Assembly: GCA_022360075.1 (NCBI GenBank)
Contig: JAKSDN010000376.1
Location: 1 to 16,453, forward strand
DNA from: Kiloniellales bacterium
Lineage (GTDB): Bacteria; Pseudomonadota; Alphaproteobacteria; Kiloniellales; JAKSDN01
Direction of reading: 5' to 3'
Length of the DNA stretch: 16,453 bases
A model generated the notes under the pieces. The model ran no database searches. It worked only from the letters and a program-made list of their open reading frames with translations, and was not told where the DNA came from. Position numbers and translations under genes: made by a program. This document shows positions 6,310-12,887 of this stretch, piece after piece; the stretch's first letter is position 1, and each line of letters starts with the position of its first letter.

Positions 6310-7494
6310 ATGTCGGATCACCAGATGAGCTTCGCAAGTCGTCGAAGAGTCCTTCTCGTCAATTTCAGCCTTGTCGTCGGACCGATACTAGCCCTGGAGG
6401 TGCTGGCCCGCTTGGCAGGGTTCGTTTACAACGATTTTCGGCTCTACTACTTGTTCTATGGCTTCGACAGCCCGGGCCTGCATCTGACGACCAACGTCGA
6501 TGTGTTCGACGGTTACTTCAAGTTCCAGCCAGGCGTGCAGGTAACGCAAGGCCCATTGGAAGACCTGCGCATCCCAAGTCAAATAAACAACATTGGACTC
6601 AGGGGTAAATCCGATGTCGTTATCGACAAGCCCGATGATCTGATAAGAATTATTTCACTCGGAGGTTCTAGTACTTTTGGCTATCATGCGAGGGATGAAT
6701 ACACTTATCCCTATTTGCTTGAGAAGAAGCTGAGGGAGAAGAACCCCGATTGGAACATACAGGTCATAAACGCCGGCGTCCCGAACTACGATTCATCGAC
6801 TATCTCGGCCATATTTACCGAAGAATTGGCCGATTACAGGCCCGACGCCATAACCTTGTACACCGCCTACAACGATGCGGTGGCTGTTCTCGATGCGAAC
6901 TGGCCTCAGCGAGTCTCGCGTTGGCTCTATGATCACGTGGCGGTCTATGTCGCCATGGCGAGGTTCCTCAAGTCGGTCATGAGCATCGAGCTGTACTCGA
7001 AATGGACCCGCTATGTGGCCGCTCCAACCGACCACTACGTCGACCAGCAGATCTCGCTACACGTCGATCGCTACCGCCACAATGTCGGGAGAATCGTGGA
7101 TCTTGCCAGAGAAGTCGGCAGCCTCGTGGTCCTGATCCGTCAGCCCATGGGGCTCACCTACCGGGCAACCGACAACCGGCTGGATTACGAGCAGACGGTC
7201 CAGGCAGCCCGCTCACGCCTGGCGCAAGGCGATCCGCTCGCCGACAACGAGATCACCCTGCTGATCCATTCCGCCCTGTTGGATGTTCTCGACGAGTTCG
7301 CTGCGGAGGAGGATGACGTCATCCTGGTCGACAACGTGCGCCTGGTCGATGCCCAGAAGGAACGCTTGCTGACCTACGTTCATCTCTCCGAGGAAGGAAA
7401 CGATGCTTTGGCCGGTGCTCTCGCGGGAGCGCTGGCGCCGAGGCTGGCCGAACGCTTCCCTGTGTCCGAAGCGAGGTCTCCCGCCTCGCAGTGA
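6310..7494 (+). CDS. Membrane-anchored SGNH/GDSL hydrolase-like protein
   Basis: A 394-residue protein with one N-terminal hydrophobic segment (about 12-38), consistent with an uncleaved anchor and a periplasmic catalytic domain. SGNH blocks are visible: block I SLGGSSTFG with nucleophile candidate S120; block II INAGVPNYDSS with G156; block III YTAYND with N188; and a C-terminal HLSEEGNDALA with H358. The usual Asp three residues before that His is replaced by Thr (T355), so the enzyme may work with a Ser-His dyad or may be inactive. Family members hydrolyse or transfer acyl esters, often on polysaccharides or lipids; the substrate here is unknown. The frame is open back to 5908, but that part crosses a palindromic repeat and looks non-coding, so I place the start at ATG 6310 (or 6325). 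The stretch 6560-6860 uses ATA, AGA and AGG codons and is less GC-rich than its neighbours, hinting at transfer. Confidence 0.82.
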   Translation: MSDHQMSFASRRRVLLVNFSLVVGPILALEVLARLAGFVYNDFRLYYLFYGFDSPGLHLTTNVDVFDGYFKFQPGVQVTQGPLEDLRIPSQINNIGLRGKSDVVIDKPDDLIRIISLGGSSTFGYHARDEYTYPYLLEKKLREKNPDWNIQVINAGVPNYDSSTISAIFTEELADYRPDAITLYTAYNDAVAVLDANWPQRVSRWLYDHVAVYVAMARFLKSVMSIELYSKWTRYVAAPTDHYVDQQISLHVDRYRHNVGRIVDLAREVGSLVVLIRQPMGLTYRATDNRLDYEQTVQAARSRLAQGDPLADNEITLLIHSALLDVLDEFAAEEDDVILVDNVRLVDAQKERLLTYVHLSEEGNDALAGALAGALAPRLAERFPVSEARSPASQ

Positions 7495-7572
7495 CCATCG
7501 TGCCGAGCATGCGCGATGCCAGGCGACGACGAAGGCGGCGCGCCTGAACCGGAGCGCGGCGGACGGCGGTTC

Positions 7573-8733
7573 TCAGGCCCGGCGATAGGCCTCCAGGAAA
7601 TCGCGGTCGATTTCGATGCCGAGGCCCGGCCCGCTCGGCGGCGCGGCCGTGCCGGCCTGCTCGGCGACCTGGCGCTCGATCTCGAGCGGTGTCTTCAGCA
7701 CGCCCTCCTTGAAGCGGTTCGGTATCGTGTCGTACTCGAGCATGGGCTGGGCCGGATGGGCGCCGCCGGGCAGGTCGGGCACGGCGACCGAGAGATGGAG
7801 GTTGGTGGCGAGCGCGACGCCCGAACCCCAGACGTGGTTGATCACGGGCACCAGATGGCTGTGGGCCAGCGCCAGCACCTTGCGCTGCTCGGTGATGCCG
7901 CCGAGGCCGCAGACCTCGGGCTGGAGGATATCGACGCAGCGGCCCTCGATCAGATCGCGGAATCCCCAGCGCGTGAACTCGGCCTCGCCGCCGGCGATCC
8001 GCACGCCCAGCTTGGCGCGCAGCTCGCGGTAGCCGGCCCGATCTTCCGGCGCGACAGGTTCCTCGAACCAGTAGACTCCGAGGCGCTCGAGGTGGGGGCC
8101 GAGCGCCATGGCGTCGTCGATGGCGTAGGCGTGGTTGGCGTCGACCATGAGCTGCATGTCGGGACCGATGCCGTCGCGTACGGCCTCGACGAGCGCGATG
8201 TCCCGCTTGAGGCCCAGGCCGACTTTCATCTTGGTCGCACCAAAGCCGGCGGCCTTGATGGCCGCGGCCTCGGCCTTGAAAGCGTCGGCGAGATCGTCGC
8301 GCTTCTGCAACATCATGCCGTAGCCGTAGACCGGCACGCGCTCGCGGAAGGCGCCGCCGAGCAGGGCGTAGAGCGGCTGGCCGAGGGCCTTGCCGGCGAT
8401 GTCCCAGAGCGCGATGTCGACGCCGGACAGCGCCTGGATCGGCATGCCCTTCTGGCCGTGGTCGCGCAGCAGATTGTAGACCTTGTGCCAGATCACCTCG
8501 CGCGCGAGCGGGTCCATGCCGAGCACCATTGGTTGGATCACCTGCTCCACGATCGCCTTGTTGGCGACGGCAATGTTGCCGGGACCGAAGCACTCGCCCC
8601 AGCCGACCAGTCCCTCGTCGGTCTCGACCTCGACCAGGTGGGCGCTGCGATGGGTGAAGTACTGCTGCGAATAGCCGAGCTCTTCCTCGAGCGGGTATTG
8701 CAGCACGTGGCTGGTGATCCGGCTGATCTTCAT
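7573..8733 (-). CDS. Enolase-superfamily enzyme, mandelate racemase / muconate lactonizing type
   Basis: A 386-residue sugar-acid dehydratase or racemase-type enzyme that would abstract the alpha proton of a carboxylate bound to Mg2+. The N-terminal capping domain (about 1-125) is followed by the barrel. Catalytic features are visible: TKMKVG with the K-x-K pair K168/K170; metal ligands D198 (MVDANHAY), E224 (WFEEPV) and E250 (AGGEAEF); and the D268-H300 dyad (VDILQPE and VINHVWGSG). K-x-K plus a His-Asp dyad marks the mandelate racemase subgroup, so acid-sugar dehydration or racemisation is likelier than muconate cycloisomerisation. The substrate cannot be read. Start at ATG 8733 is supported by AGAGGGGA about 10 bases upstream. 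It is divergent from the dioxygenase gene across 105 bp, which suggests shared control. Confidence 0.92.
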   Translation of the reverse strand: MKISRITSHVLQYPLEEELGYSQQYFTHRSAHLVEVETDEGLVGWGECFGPGNIAVANKAIVEQVIQPMVLGMDPLAREVIWHKVYNLLRDHGQKGMPIQALSGVDIALWDIAGKALGQPLYALLGGAFRERVPVYGYGMMLQKRDDLADAFKAEAAAIKAAGFGATKMKVGLGLKRDIALVEAVRDGIGPDMQLMVDANHAYAIDDAMALGPHLERLGVYWFEEPVAPEDRAGYRELRAKLGVRIAGGEAEFTRWGFRDLIEGRCVDILQPEVCGLGGITEQRKVLALAHSHLVPVINHVWGSGVALATNLHLSVAVPDLPGGAHPAQPMLEYDTIPNRFKEGVLKTPLEIERQVAEQAGTAAPPSGPGLGIEIDRDFLEAYRRA

Positions 8734-8838
8734 GCGGTTGGGTCCCCTCTTTGCCGCCCTCCGACAGCTTCACCGCGGCTTGCGCGCCTGTCCAGGGTGT
8801 GCGACTAGCCTGGTGTCGGCGCATCGATCCTTGGCCTG

Positions 8839-9699
8839 ATGGCGACCACGATGCCTTTCACGCTGAAGCCCCTGTCCGACGCCCTCGGCGTCGAGGTTTT
8901 GGAACTCGATCTCAGACTTGCGCTCGACCCGCGCGAGGCCGAAGCGCTTTACCGGGCCTGGCTCGCGCACGGTCTGTTGCTGTTCCGGGGGCAGAGCCTG
9001 TCGGCCGACGAGCAGGTGCGGGTCGGCGCCCTGTTCGGCCAAGTCGAGCGGAACCGCACGCCGGAGGAGGGCGCGCCCGGTGCTGCGCGCATCCGCTACG
9101 TCGCCAACCGGTCGGTCGCGGGCAAGGCGGGCATCCTGCCCGACGGCGCGATGCTGCATCACAGCGACTGGTGCTATCGCGACAGGCCCTACAAGGCGGG
9201 CCTGCTGTTCGCGCAGCAGGTCCCCGAATCCGGCGGCGAGACGGTCTTCGCCAGCGCCGAGCGGGCCTATGCGACCTTGTCGCCCGACCTCAAGGCGCGC
9301 ATCGCCGGTCTCCGCGCGGTGCAGGCTTACGCCTATCAGGAGACCGAGCGCCCGGCGACCTTCGATCCGGAGGCGCAGCGAGCCGAGCATCCCGTCGTCG
9401 TCGGCCATCCGGAGACCGGGCGTTCCCTGCTCTTCGTCAATCGGCTGATGACCGAGCGGATCGTCGGCCTGGCGCGGGAAGAGAGCGAGGCCCTGCTCGC
9501 CGAGCTCTTCGACCACCTGGAGCAGCCGGCCTTCGCTTATGTCCATCGCTGGCGCCGGGGCGACCTGCTCGTCTGGGATAACTTGGCAACCCAGCACGGC
9601 CGCCGTGACTTCGATCCCGGCGTGCCGCGAATCCTGCGCCGTATCACGATCCGCGGTGAGCGGCCAGGAGCCGCGGTTCAGGCGGCCGGCTCCGCCTGA
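8839..9699 (+). CDS. TauD/TfdA-family Fe(II)/2-oxoglutarate-dependent dioxygenase
   Basis: A 286-residue cytosolic oxygenase. The family uses non-haem Fe(II), O2 and 2-oxoglutarate to hydroxylate substrates, often releasing a heteroatom or cleaving an ether. The facial triad is visible: H108-x-D110 in LHHSDWCYRD and H253 in ATQHGRRDF. The arginine that binds 2-oxoglutarate is probably R264 or R267/R268 in PRILRRITIRG. LLFVNRLMTERIVGL (197-211) matches the family segment before the distal histidine. Substrate is unknown; taurine, aryloxyacetate or carnitine-type roles are all possible. The start is ATG 8839 or the in-phase ATG 8851; neither has a strong ribosome binding site. It is divergent from the mandelate-racemase-type gene, and its last 22 bases overlap the end of the oppositely oriented deaminase gene. 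Confidence 0.9.
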   Translation: MATTMPFTLKPLSDALGVEVLELDLRLALDPREAEALYRAWLAHGLLLFRGQSLSADEQVRVGALFGQVERNRTPEEGAPGAARIRYVANRSVAGKAGILPDGAMLHHSDWCYRDRPYKAGLLFAQQVPESGGETVFASAERAYATLSPDLKARIAGLRAVQAYAYQETERPATFDPEAQRAEHPVVVGHPETGRSLLFVNRLMTERIVGLAREESEALLAELFDHLEQPAFAYVHRWRRGDLLVWDNLATQHGRRDFDPGVPRILRRITIRGERPGAAVQAAGSA

Positions 9700-9700
9700 A
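9677..9700. terminator. Perfect hairpin containing the stop codons of two convergent genes
   Basis: TTCAGGCGG (9677-9685) and CCGCCTGAA (9692-9700) form a perfect 9-bp stem around a 6-base loop. The right arm carries the TGA of the dioxygenase (9697-9699), and the left arm carries the stop of the deaminase (TCA at 9678-9680 on the plus strand). The symmetry lets both transcripts end in the same stem. There is no T-run on either side, so it may act as an RNA-stabilising 3' end rather than a classical terminator. Confidence 0.6.
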
Positions 9701-10148
9701 ACAAGGACACGCCCGCCTCGGCGAACATCTCGGCCGTGAGATCGAGCCGGAAGGTCTCGGCGATGCGCGGATCGTGGCAGGCGGGCGCGATCACCTCGGC
9801 GAGACCGGCCTGAATGATCATGGCCGCGCAGACGCTGCACGGCATCAGCGTGGCGTAGAGCCGGTAGCCGGTCAGGTCGCGGCGCGCGGAGATGATCGCG
9901 TTGCGCTCGGCATGCACGGTCATGTCGTACTTGACGTTGCGGTCCTGCAACCGCTCCAGGCTGTCCTCGACACCGGCCGGCAGGCCGTTGAAGCCGGTCG
10001 AGACGACTCGGCGGTCCGGGCTCGTGATCACGCAGCCGACCTTCGTGCTGGGGTCCTTGGACCAGCCGGCGACCAGTTCCGCCATCGCCAGAAAGCGCCG
10101 GTCCCAGTGATCGAGGCAGCGCGGCGGCGTTGTTTCGAGGCCCGACAT
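9678..10148 (-). CDS. Deoxycytidylate (dCMP) deaminase family protein
   Basis: A 156-residue zinc-dependent deaminase that would convert dCMP to dUMP and so supply dTMP synthesis. The zinc site is complete: H79-A-E81 (VHAERNAII) with E81 as proton shuttle, and P103-C104-x-x-C107 (LMPCSVCAAMII). Other family landmarks are W15 and F19 near the start, SKDPSTKVGCVI (30-41) and STGFNGLPAGV (50-60). The length is typical for bacterial dCMP deaminases. ComE-like and related deaminases share the fold, so the substrate is inferred from these motifs. The start at ATG 10148 has only a weak upstream purine stretch (GGGACG). The gene is convergent with the dioxygenase and overlaps it by 22 bp in a shared hairpin. 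The 230 bp upstream is the divergent region with the MORN protein. Confidence 0.88.
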   Translation of the reverse strand: MSGLETTPPRCLDHWDRRFLAMAELVAGWSKDPSTKVGCVITSPDRRVVSTGFNGLPAGVEDSLERLQDRNVKYDMTVHAERNAIISARRDLTGYRLYATLMPCSVCAAMIIQAGLAEVIAPACHDPRIAETFRLDLTAEMFAEAGVSLFQAEPAA

Positions 10149-10364
10149 GATGCGTCCCGGTTTGCGCGCTGCTGCTTGTCAGGTCAAGGGCTTGGGCCGG
10201 CGCCGACGGCGGCAGGCCGGCATTTGGCGCGAGTCTGTTGCACTCACACGCCAATTCTCGGATATAATTCGTGAATATGGGCTCTCGGATCGGCCCTGGG
10301 GGTAGGGCCGAGCCGACGGATTGTTTTGGCTGCCGTGATGGCCTGCCGCGGCCGGAGATTCGAC

Positions 10365-10370
10365 GGGGAG
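10365..10370 (+). promoter_or_regulatory. Ribosome binding site deciding the MORN-protein start
   Basis: GGGGAG is 8 bases before the ATG at 10379. An out-of-phase ATG at 10371 directly abuts it and is not used. The in-phase frame extends to 10271, but the signal peptide starts at 10379. Confidence 0.75.
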
Positions 10371-10378
10371 ATGCAGCT

Positions 10379-11215
10379 ATGCCTTCGCGCAGCTTGATGC
10401 TCGGCGCGTTGGTCTGCCTGAGCGCGACGGCGCAGCTTGCGCTCGACAGCAGCCTGGTCCGGGCGGAAGACGAGCAAGCGGTGGTCCCTTCTCTGCACGA
10501 GCTTTCGCAGACCGGCGAAGCCGCGGCGTCCTACGAAGGCGACTACGAGAACGGGATTCCGCACGGCAAAGGCGTCATGACTTGGCCCAACGGCGACCGC
10601 TACGAGGGCGACTTCGCCGAGGGCAATCGCAGCGGGCGCGGAACCTATAGCTGGGGCGCCGAAAGCGAATGGGCCGGCCATCGCTACGAAGGCGACTTCC
10701 AAGAAGGTCGCCGAACCGGCCGCGGCACCTATACCTGGGCCAACGGAGACCGCTACGAAGGCGACTTCATCGAAGGCGAGCGCTCGGGCAAGGGCGTGTG
10801 GACCGGGGCGGACGGAGGCAGCTACGAAGGCGACTTCGTCGAAGGCCAATTCCATGGCCGTGGCATCCTGACCTGGCCGAACGGCCAGCGTTACGAGGGC
10901 GACTTCGTCGAAGGGCGCATGCAGGGCAAGGGCGTCATGCTGCGGTCGAACGGCGATCGTTACGAAGGCGACTTTCTCGACGATCAGCCGGCCGGCCAGG
11001 GCCTTTGGGTCCGGGCCGACGGCGTGCGCTACGAAGGCCAGTTCGCCAACGGCGAGCCGCAGGGCGACGGGCTCTACACCTGGCAGGAAGGCACGACCTT
11101 CGAGGGCCAGTTCCTCGACGGCGGGCCGCACGGCAGCGGCACCTGCCGCAGCCCCTCCGGCCGTACCGCCCGCTGCGAGTACGACCGCGGGCGCTTCCTG
11201 CGCTGGCTGGAGTGA
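10379..11215 (+). CDS. Exported MORN-repeat protein (nine repeats)
   Basis: A 278-residue protein. It begins with a signal peptide (MPSRSLMLGALVCLSATAQ and on, probable cleavage after VRA at residue 29), then a short acidic linker, then nine MORN repeats from residue 52 to about 260. Each repeat has the form YEGDF-x-EG-x-x-x-G-x-G-x-x-TW-x-NG-x-x. All are 23 residues except the second, which is 28 (insert around ESEWAGHR). The last repeat is degenerate and ends in CRSPSGRTARCEYDRGRFLRWLE with two cysteines that could form a disulfide in the periplasm. MORN repeats form an elongated beta sheet and usually bind membranes, lipids or proteins; no enzyme domain is present. The start is fixed by the ribosome binding site at 10365-10370. 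It is monocistronic here. The precise role is unknown. Confidence 0.9.
   Translation: MPSRSLMLGALVCLSATAQLALDSSLVRAEDEQAVVPSLHELSQTGEAAASYEGDYENGIPHGKGVMTWPNGDRYEGDFAEGNRSGRGTYSWGAESEWAGHRYEGDFQEGRRTGRGTYTWANGDRYEGDFIEGERSGKGVWTGADGGSYEGDFVEGQFHGRGILTWPNGQRYEGDFVEGRMQGKGVMLRSNGDRYEGDFLDDQPAGQGLWVRADGVRYEGQFANGEPQGDGLYTWQEGTTFEGQFLDGGPHGSGTCRSPSGRTARCEYDRGRFLRWLE
10532..11167 (+). repeat. Tandem 69-bp repeats encoding the MORN units
   Basis: The block TACGAAGGCGACTTC, or a close variant, starts at 10532, 10601, 10685, 10754, 10823, 10892, 10961 and 11030, with a diverged copy (TTCGAGGGCCAG) at 11099. Spacing is 69 bp except 84 bp between the second and third. DNA similarity is high at the block start and lower in between, so copy number could change by slippage or recombination. 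Confidence 0.85.
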
Positions 11216-11269
11216 GCGCAGGGCCCGACGCCGTAGCGGCTCTCACGACTTGAGGGCAAAGCGGCGCGG

Positions 11270-11716
11270 TCAGGGACGGGGGACGACGATGACCTCTTCG
11301 CTGCGGTAGCGGCCCCGGCACTCGGCGAGCGAGCGCTTGACGATCGCCCGCTCGAACTGCGAGTCCAGGATCAGCCAGCGTTTGCGCAGCGGCTCCGGCA
11401 CGCCGCAGTCCCGCAGCACCTCGCCGAGCAGGGCGTGGCGCGCGGCGAAGGCCTCGGCGGTCACGAACATGTGGTGATGGGCGTCCTTCGGCGAACGGCC
11501 GCCATAGACGTTCGGACCGCCCATCAACCCGGCCCAGAAGTCGTTCTGCTGGGATTCGACGATCTCGCGCTTAGAGCGCACGAAATAGCCCTTCAGCCAG
11601 GGATGCGCGAACAGCCGGTCGTAGAGGCAGCGATGCACGCGCCCAAGACAAGGCGCGCCACCGATCTCCTCGAAGAAGCTGCCGCCGAGCAGCGCTCTGC
11701 CTTTGACGACGTTCAC
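11270..11716 (-). CDS. Truncated-haemoglobin-like globin
   Basis: A 148-residue haem protein candidate of the 2-on-2 (truncated) globin type. Such proteins bind O2 or NO, often for NO detoxification or redox sensing. Globin-like features are an N-terminal IGGAPCLGRVHRCLYDRLF with a following LKGYF aromatic pair (helix B region), ESQQNDFWAGLMGGPNVYGGRSP (helix E and the glycine motif), and HHHMFVTAEAFAARHALLGEVL, where H80 aligns with the proximal F8 histidine. The sequence has diverged, so the subgroup is not assigned. The C-terminus (about 128-148) is basic and polar. The start is GTG at 11716; an ATG is not available at that end. It lies 91 bp after the MlaF-like gene on the same strand and may share its transcript. 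A role linking it to lipid transport is not evident. Confidence 0.78.
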   Translation of the reverse strand: MNVVKGRALLGGSFFEEIGGAPCLGRVHRCLYDRLFAHPWLKGYFVRSKREIVESQQNDFWAGLMGGPNVYGGRSPKDAHHHMFVTAEAFAARHALLGEVLRDCGVPEPLRKRWLILDSQFERAIVKRSLAECRGRYRSEEVIVVPRP

Positions 11717-11807
11717 CTGGACCCCGTTCGCGCGGAAAACGCGGGGTCAGGCTAGGCGAGGGGCCTTGTCGATGGGTTAACCGGCGAAGCGGCCCAGGCA
11801 AACCGCC

Positions 11808-12590
11808 CTATTCGGCCCGCACCCGCATTTGGATCGGGCCTTCGGAGAGCTGGTTGACGAACTGGTGGACGTGGGCGCTGCCCGACTCGTCGAGCGTCTC
11901 GGTCAGGCCGGTCCAGATGATCCGGCCGTCGTGGATCATCGCCATGTGGTCGGAAATCTGGCGCGCCGAGGACATGTCGCTGGTGATGATGACGGCCGTC
12001 GCCTTGAGCTCCTCGACCAGGCTGTTGATCAGTTCGTTGATTCGGTTGGTCATGATCGGATCGAGCCCGGCGGTCGGCTCGTCGAGGAACAGGATCTCCG
12101 GGTTGGTCGAGATCGCGCGGGCGATGCCGACGCGCTTCTGCATCCCGCCGGAGAGCTCGGAGGGATAGAGATCGGCCGTGTCCGGGGTCAGGCCGACGGC
12201 GATCAGCTTCTCGACCGCGAGCTGCCGCGCCTGCTTGGCGCCCATATGGCGGTAGTGAGTGAGCTGGAAGGCGATGTTCTCCCAGACCCGCAGGCTGTCG
12301 AACAGGCCGGAGTACTGGAAGAGGACGCCGATACGGTCCATGAAGCGGGTGCGCTGGGCCGCGCCGTATTCCGTTGTCTCCTCGCCGTCGACCTTGACGC
12401 TGCCGCTGTCGGGCGGAATGAGGCCGACGATGCACTTCAACAGCAGCGACTTGCCCGAGCCCGAAGTGCCGAACAGGACCAGCGACTCGCCCTTGGCGAC
12501 CCGCAGGTCGATGCCACGCAGCACGTGGTTGTCGTCGAAACTCTTGGTCAGGCCGGCGACGTCGATCTTGGCCGGCTGGTTGTCAGCCAT
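11808..12590 (-). CDS. mlaF: ABC transporter ATP-binding protein, MlaF-like
   Basis: A 260-residue cytosolic ATPase. MlaF proteins power phospholipid traffic across the envelope with the permease MlaE and the MCE protein MlaD. Motifs in order: Walker A GTSGSGKS (41-48), Q-loop Q92 in LFQYSGLFDSLRVWENIAF (the MlaF-like stretch), signature LSGGMQ (146-151), Walker B ILFLDE (166-171), D-loop AGLD (174-177). The H-loop histidine, expected in the T-H-D context, is Ser here (S204 in IITSDMSS). Other ATPases need that His for efficient hydrolysis, so this subunit may hydrolyse slowly or use another residue. The length fits MlaF. No mlaE or mlaD gene is in the window: upstream is non-coding, and downstream on the same strand is the globin. 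The start at ATG 12590 has only a weak ribosome binding site. Confidence 0.88.
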   Translation of the reverse strand: MADNQPAKIDVAGLTKSFDDNHVLRGIDLRVAKGESLVLFGTSGSGKSLLLKCIVGLIPPDSGSVKVDGEETTEYGAAQRTRFMDRIGVLFQYSGLFDSLRVWENIAFQLTHYRHMGAKQARQLAVEKLIAVGLTPDTADLYPSELSGGMQKRVGIARAISTNPEILFLDEPTAGLDPIMTNRINELINSLVEELKATAVIITSDMSSARQISDHMAMIHDGRIIWTGLTETLDESGSAHVHQFVNQLSEGPIQMRVRAE

Positions 12591-12887
12591 GTCCTAAGGA
12601 CGATCCCCCACGTGAAGTGCCCGCATTCCTGTTCGTTTGTTGCCGGGGGTATATCAGGGGGCGGCGCGGGAGCCAAGGTTGGGCCCTTTCTTGGTCCGCT
12701 TTGCGGACGCCCCCACCCTAACCCTCCCCAAAAGGGGGAGGGAAAAGGTGTTCTGAATCATGGCAGTATCTCCTTCCCCCTTGATGGGGGAGGGGTGGGG
12801 TGGGGGTGAGGACGCCGCAGGCGGTACAAACGCTACATGTGTGATTCCTTAGCGCCTGGAGGGAGAAGGAACCGAGGCGGCGCGTTT
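12591..12887. other. Intergenic region between metF-like and mlaF-like genes
   Basis: 297 bp with no gene I can support. On the minus strand it would hold the end of the MetF-family transcript and the promoter of the ATPase gene. Its main content is the palindromic element at 12703-12818. I see no clear -35/-10 pair for the ATPase. Confidence 0.6.
12703..12818. repeat. Imperfect palindromic element with G/C-rich arms
   Basis: The left arm (12703-12729, CCCCCACCCTAACCCTCCCC core) and the right arm (about 12786-12818, GGGGAGGGGTGGGGTGGGGG core) are imperfect inverted copies. Each arm also folds alone: CCCTCCCC (12722-12729) with GGGGAGGG (12735-12742), and a matching CCCCC/GGGGG hairpin around 12776-12790. 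The pattern resembles dispersed CCCCACCCTAACCCTCCCC palindromes seen in many alphaproteobacteria. It could also terminate the MetF-family transcript. No terminal duplication or transposase is seen. Confidence 0.75.

Noticed and set aside
6016..6321. Small minus-strand ORF over the palindrome
   Set aside because: Its codons mirror the inverted repeat and no ribosome binding site or family feature is present.
7319..8824. 501-codon minus-strand frame over the enolase-family gene
   Set aside because: It is a different phase of the same strand as the real gene, Arg/Pro/Ala-rich, and has no motif.
8770..10254. 494-codon minus-strand frame over the dioxygenase and deaminase genes
   Set aside because: Both genes beneath it have complete catalytic motifs; this frame is a GC-rich shadow.
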